Assembly (NCBI GenBank): GCA_948868795.1
Contig: CAQRDK010000012.1
Span: 1 to 34,733 of the forward strand
Length of the DNA stretch: 34,733 nucleotides
Source: an uncultured Candidatus Saccharibacteria bacterium
Lineage (GTDB): Bacteria; Patescibacteriota; Saccharimonadia; Saccharimonadales; Saccharimonadaceae
Direction: 5' to 3'
Shown: positions 30,859-34,733 of the stretch, piece after piece
How positions within the stretch are numbered: the stretch's first letter is position 1
Layout: every line of letters begins with the position of its first letter
Program-made: the position numbers and the translations under genes
The notes under the pieces: model-generated
Told to the model about the DNA's origin: nothing
Databases searched by the model: none
Seen by the model: only the letters and a program-made list of their open reading frames with translations

Positions 30859-31743
30859 CTAAGCATCCTTAAAATACTCCGGCGCTTTCTGGCACTTCGG
30901 ACAGTAATGCGTCCCTCTCCCTGTCACTCTCGTCTTCAAAATCGTCTCCCCGCACCGCAAACACGGCCGCCCCTCCCGCCGAAACACCTGCGCAAAGTTC
31001 TCGAGATAATTTCCCGTCGTCCCGTCCGGTTTCACATAAGTCGCCATCGTCGACCCTCCCGAATCAATCGACGCCATCATCACGCTCCGCGCCCCCTCCA
31101 AAATCAACCCGACTTGTTCCTCGCTCAGTTCCCCGGCCCGCGTCGCCGGATGCACGCTCGCATAAAACAACGATTCATCCGCATAAATATTCCCTAACCC
31201 CGCAATCACCTTCTGGTCCAGTAGCACCGCCTTAATTGGCGACTTCCTATGTCTCTGACACTTGCTGAACAATTCTTTTACATCCATCTCCCACGGCTCT
31301 TTCGCGAGCTCCGCAATGAACTTTTCCTGTTCAACTTCCCCTGTTGGCAACACTTTTACGAACCCAAACTTCCTCTGGTCATTAAAGTATAGCACCCCTT
31401 CCTCGAACACAAAAATTACTCGGGTCTGTTTATTAGGGAGTGTATCTGTAAAATTTTTACTCGGATGCCCCGCCGCGAAGTTATCCTCCTCATTCGCCCC
31501 TCGCCAAATCAGCTGCCCTGTCATCCGAAGATGTATCATCATCGTATACCCATTATCGAGATCAAGCAGCAGAGCCTTCCCTCGTCGCCTCACCTCCGAC
31601 ACGCTCGCATCCACCACATTTCCTTCATCCCCCTGAAAGGCTTTCTTCGTCGTCGGATCGACCTCAACCTGTACAATCTTCTTCTTCACAATCAACGGCG
31701 TAAGCCCCCGCCGAATCGTCTCTACCTCTGGTAACTCTGGCAT
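30859..31743 (-). CDS. mutM: Formamidopyrimidine-DNA glycosylase
   Basis: 294 residues from ATG 31743, which gives the obligatory N-terminus MPELPEVE: Pro2 is the catalytic nucleophile, so the longer frame to 31800 cannot be right. MutM removes 8-oxoguanine and related lesions and cleaves the abasic site. Seen: Pro2, Glu3, Lys56 (RRRGKALLLDL), LRMTGQL, GLGNIYADESLF, and the zinc finger CLRCGETILKTRVTGRGTHYCPKC with its conserved Arg. TGgTATAAT lies 9 nt before the ATG, predicting a ~3-nt leader. Confidence 0.96.
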   Translation of the reverse strand: MPELPEVETIRRGLTPLIVKKKIVQVEVDPTTKKAFQGDEGNVVDASVSEVRRRGKALLLDLDNGYTMMIHLRMTGQLIWRGANEEDNFAAGHPSKNFTDTLPNKQTRVIFVFEEGVLYFNDQRKFGFVKVLPTGEVEQEKFIAELAKEPWEMDVKELFSKCQRHRKSPIKAVLLDQKVIAGLGNIYADESLFYASVHPATRAGELSEEQVGLILEGARSVMMASIDSGGSTMATYVKPDGTTGNYLENFAQVFRREGRPCLRCGETILKTRVTGRGTHYCPKCQKAPEYFKDA

Positions 31744-31779
31744 AATACCCTTATTATACCACTCCGCTTCCTTACATGC

Positions 31780-31785
31780 TACAAT
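31780..31785 (+). promoter_or_regulatory. Promoter of the GDPD gene, predicted leaderless
   Basis: TGcTACAAT with hexamer ending 6 nt before ATG 31792. It lies back to back with the mutM promoter. Confidence 0.6.
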
Positions 31786-31791
31786 AGATCT

Positions 31792-32765
31792 ATGAAACAC
31801 AATAATAGCACCCCCCCAAGAAAAACATCCTAATTATTAGCCTTCTCATCCTCATCTTAGTCCTCGGAGTGGTTGGAGCTATTTTCTTCGTAGCCCACAA
31901 CAATAACTCCACCCAAGACACCGCCCCAAAAACAGCCGATGTTCCCGGCTCCGAACCGCCCTACAACTTCGACTACAGCTGGGCCGACAATAACCTCTGC
32001 ATCGCCCACGCCTTCGGCGGCATCCTCGGCGATTCCTATACCAATTCTTACGAAGCTTTCCTCTTGAATTATAGCCTCGGTCATCGCGTCTTCGAAGTCG
32101 ACTTCTTCCTCACCGACGACGGCAAAACCGTCGCCGCTCACGACGCCGACAACTGGAAAAACGCCGCCACTATCCAAAACGACGCCGAAATCAGCCCCTC
32201 TGACATATCTTCGACCGACTTCACCTACGCCAACTTCATGTCCTCTCTCTGGCAAAACAAGTACCACCCTGTCGATCTCGAGCTTCTCTTTGAGATTCTC
32301 CGAGAATATCCCGACGTCTACATCGTCACCGACACCAAATTCTCCGACGAAGAAAACGTCCGCAAGCAATTCTCCGCCTTCGTCGAAACCGCCAGCACCA
32401 TCGATCTCACCCTTCTCGACCGCTTCATTCCTCAAATCTACCAAACCGACATGCTCCCCTGGATTATGGACATTTACCCCTGGAAATCAGTTATTTATAC
32501 CTTATACGGCAACACCACCTGGACCCCAGAAAACGTCCTTACCTTCTCCGCAGAAAGTGGCGTCAAGTTCATTACTCTCTGGGATACTTGGCTAAACGAC
32601 CGCCTCACGACCGAAGATATTGCTCATTGGAAGTCCGCCGGCCTCAAAATCGCCACCCATACCCTCAATTACTACTCCCGCGCCGAACAATCACGCGCCC
32701 GCGGCGCCGACGTCATCTATACCGACTTCCTCATTCCCCAAAAGTCTACAACTCACCCCAATTAG
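31792..32765 (+). CDS. Membrane-anchored glycerophosphodiester phosphodiesterase, frameshifted at a poly-C tract
   Basis: The gene should start at ATG 31792 (MKHNNSTPP), but the seven-C run at 31811-31817 puts it out of frame with the rest. One more C (eight) joins it seamlessly to KKNILIISLLILILVLG, a transmembrane helix, and then the domain. The catalytic domain shows IAHAFGG, NSYEAF, VFEVDFFLTDDG and VAAHD, the His/Glu/Asp/His set of GDPD phosphodiesterases that split glycerophosphodiesters, and later IVTDTKF. An N-terminal anchor places it outside the membrane, where it could act on host-derived phospholipid head groups. Its end overlaps polA by 20 bp, convergently. Confidence 0.85.
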
Positions 32766-34733
32766 TCCCCACCGACACATCGACAGCCAGCTTCACCTTC
32801 AGCTCTGGCGCCACCCCCTCCATTTCTCGCTTCAAAACTTCCGCCACTTCATCCGCCTGCGACGCCGGACACTCCACAATCAACGAATCATGCACCTGCA
32901 TCACCATCCGCACCCCAGAACCGTCAGAAAGCCCAAACTTCTCCCCCAGTACCTCTGACACCCGAATCATCGCCTTCTTCATCAGATCCGCTTCCGTTCC
33001 CTGAATCGGCATATTCTGCGCCGCCCGTTCCGCCCCTGTCCGCACGATAAAATTCGACGACAAAACATCCGGCGTCGGCCGCCGCCGCCCAAACATCGTC
33101 TCGACATACCCCTGTTCTCGTGCCTGTTTCAAAACATTTTCCAGATATTCTTTAATCGGTTTCCTAAGCTCAAAATAATTCTCGATGAAGCTCTTCGCCT
33201 CATAATACTGCATATCTGCCGCCTCTGCCAACCCCCTGACGCTCATCCCATACAAAATCCCGAAATTAATCACCTTCGCCGCCCGCCGCTGTATCTTCGT
33301 CACCTCTTCCATCGGCACCCCAAACGCCTCCGCCGCCGTCTTCGTATGAATATCCACCCCCTCATTAAAGTCTCGAATCAAATCCTCATCCCCCGCCAAC
33401 GCCGCCGCCAGCCGCAGCTCGAACTGCGAATAGTCCGCGCTCACCAAGACTTTCCCGGCCGGCGCAATAAATCCCGTCCGAATCCGCCGCCCCACCTCTG
33501 TCCGCACCGGAATATTCTGCAAATTCGGATTCGTCGAAGATAGCCGCCCCGTCGCCGTCACATTCTGGTTAAACGTCGTATGGACGCGCCCCTCTGCGTC
33601 TGCTAGCTCCGGCAACGGCGCAATATACGTCGACAGCAGCTTCGCCGCCTCCCGATACTCCTTCACCGCCCCAATAATCTCATGCTCCCCTTCCAACTTA
33701 TCCAGCTCCTTCACCCCTGTAGAATACCCCCTCGAGCCCTTCTTAATCCCCTTCGTCGGCAACCCCAAATCCGTAAACAAAACCTCCGACAGTTGCATCG
33801 GCGAGTTAATATTGAACTCCCGCCCGGCGAGCAACCAAATTTTTTGTTCAAGCCCCCCAACCTCCGCCGAAAATTCTGTCTTCAGCTTCGCAAAATACTT
33901 CCGGTCGATCAACATCCCATCCCGTTCCATCCGATATAACACCGGTATCAGCGGCAAATCAAACTGAGTAAATATTTTATACAGCTCCGGTTTCCCCTCA
34001 AATTCCCGCTTCTGCCGCTCAAATTCCTGTAATTCCTCCGAATATTCCACCTCTCGCGCCAGCGGATTCAGCAAAAACGCCCCTTGCGCCAAATCCCAGA
34101 ACTTTCCGCCCCCGAGCACCCCCGCCGCCACCTTCGCGTTCTTATGCATCAAATCCTTCACATTCCAAGAAACCAGCGTCCCATCCTCTAGATAAGTTGG
34201 GATTTCCAGCGTTTGCTGCCCGAAAGCCCCTCTAGCCCCCGCCATTTTCGCCTTAGAAGCCTTTTTCGCGACTTCTAAGGCCCGTTCTGCCGCTGGAGCC
34301 TTATCATAGCCACTACCTTTTTCAGACCCCTCAGAACGCTTCTCCTGAGCCTCTAGCAACCCTTTAGAACCGTCTTTAGCCCCCGAAGGCGCCAACTCCC
34401 CCTGTTTCCCCTCAAAACCCTCAAACGCCCCAGAATCGCCTCTAGAGGCCTCCCTAGCCTTCAAAAACCGCCCGATCAACGTCTTAAACTCCAATTTCTT
34501 CAACGCCGCCACTACCCGCGAGTCATCAATCACCAAATCCGGCAAATCCTCAAGGCGCACTGGCGCATCCGTCATAATCTTCGCCAAAAAATACGACATT
34601 CTCGCGCTTTCCTCCCCCTCAATCAGCTTCTTCTGCGTTGCCCCCGAAATCTGAGCAATATTTTTATACACCCCCTCGAAATCCCCATATTCATTCAAGA
34701 GCCTAACCTCTGTTTTCTCACCCACCCCACGCA
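32746..34733 (-). CDS. polA: DNA polymerase I, C-terminal part (5' end outside window)
   Basis: The frame runs off the right edge; 662 residues are visible. The visible start GVGEKTEVRLLNEYG is the helix-3-turn-helix end of the 5' nuclease domain. A reduced, low-complexity middle region (residues ~90-240) replaces the 3'-5' exonuclease; I see none of its acidic motifs. The polymerase domain is intact: TATGRLSSTNPNLQNIPVR, motif A SADYSQFELRLAA (Phe in place of the usual Ile), motif B RRAAKVINFGILYG and motif C QVHDSLIVE. Pol I fills gaps and removes primers; this one probably lacks proofreading. Confidence 0.95.
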   Translation of the reverse strand, partial: RGVGEKTEVRLLNEYGDFEGVYKNIAQISGATQKKLIEGEESARMSYFLAKIMTDAPVRLEDLPDLVIDDSRVVAALKKLEFKTLIGRFLKAREASRGDSGAFEGFEGKQGELAPSGAKDGSKGLLEAQEKRSEGSEKGSGYDKAPAAERALEVAKKASKAKMAGARGAFGQQTLEIPTYLEDGTLVSWNVKDLMHKNAKVAAGVLGGGKFWDLAQGAFLLNPLAREVEYSEELQEFERQKREFEGKPELYKIFTQFDLPLIPVLYRMERDGMLIDRKYFAKLKTEFSAEVGGLEQKIWLLAGREFNINSPMQLSEVLFTDLGLPTKGIKKGSRGYSTGVKELDKLEGEHEIIGAVKEYREAAKLLSTYIAPLPELADAEGRVHTTFNQNVTATGRLSSTNPNLQNIPVRTEVGRRIRTGFIAPAGKVLVSADYSQFELRLAAALAGDEDLIRDFNEGVDIHTKTAAEAFGVPMEEVTKIQRRAAKVINFGILYGMSVRGLAEAADMQYYEAKSFIENYFELRKPIKEYLENVLKQAREQGYVETMFGRRRPTPDVLSSNFIVRTGAERAAQNMPIQGTEADLMKKAMIRVSEVLGEKFGLSDGSGVRMVMQVHDSLIVECPASQADEVAEVLKREMEGVAPELKVKLAVDVSVGTNWGEL

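Overview
The window looks like a piece of a chromosome from a Candidate Phyla Radiation bacterium, most likely Candidatus Saccharibacteria (TM7). This is inferred from content rather than a search: a FISUMP-domain surface protein, a membrane-anchored VirD4-like ATPase, a sortase, ComM, compact housekeeping genes, several shortened proteins (HolA, MiaA, ThrRS without TGS) and apparent use of the standard code. Transcription signals are typically an extended -10 (TGnTATAAT) with a weak -35. By eye the + strand is C-rich throughout, so the window probably lies on one replichore with the minus strand leading.

Layout. 1-404: C-terminus of a FISUMP surface protein. 405-826: non-coding, with an inverted repeat and a 120-nt rod-like hairpin. 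827-5368: gyrB-gyrA on the minus strand. 5463-5747: orphan RelB/DinJ antitoxin with its own promoter. 6111-15270: a minus-strand cell-envelope block holding a coiled-coil membrane protein, a sortase with a histone-like tail, a possible sortase substrate, a single-pass acidic membrane protein, a VirD4/TraD-type ATPase, its small partner and a four-helix membrane protein. 15271-17774: 2.5 kb without a convincing protein gene but rich in RNA: a candidate 0.9-kb structured RNA with promoter and terminator, a candidate ~105-nt small RNA with promoter and terminator, tmRNA (ssrA), and clusters of a TGTTGT-N7-ACAACA dyad. 17775-20981: comM, then infC-rpmI-rplT-rpmB on the plus strand. 21040-21474: RNase P RNA. 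21594-29632: minus-strand genes (Nudix-RNase HI with a highly structured leader, site-2 protease, degenerate MBL protein, wHTH regulator, miaA, thrS, Nudix hydrolase, DHH phosphoesterase, YgjV-like membrane protein), interrupted by plus-strand tRNA-Val(UAC). 29784-34733: rpsT (+), holA and mutM (-), a membrane-anchored GDPD with a poly-C frameshift (+), and polA cut by the window end (-).

How the parts relate. Most genes serve information processing: DNA topology, repair and replication (gyrBA, mutM, polA, holA), translation (infC, L35, L20, L28, S20, ThrRS, MiaA, tRNA-Val) and RNA quality control or processing (tmRNA, RNase P, RNase HI). The 6-15 kb block is devoted to the cell surface and possibly macromolecule transfer. 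The RNA-rich gap beside comM, with repeated operator-like dyads that continue into an insertion inside comM, is the most unusual part. Several genes have the -10 box exactly 6 nt before the ATG, which predicts leaderless mRNAs.
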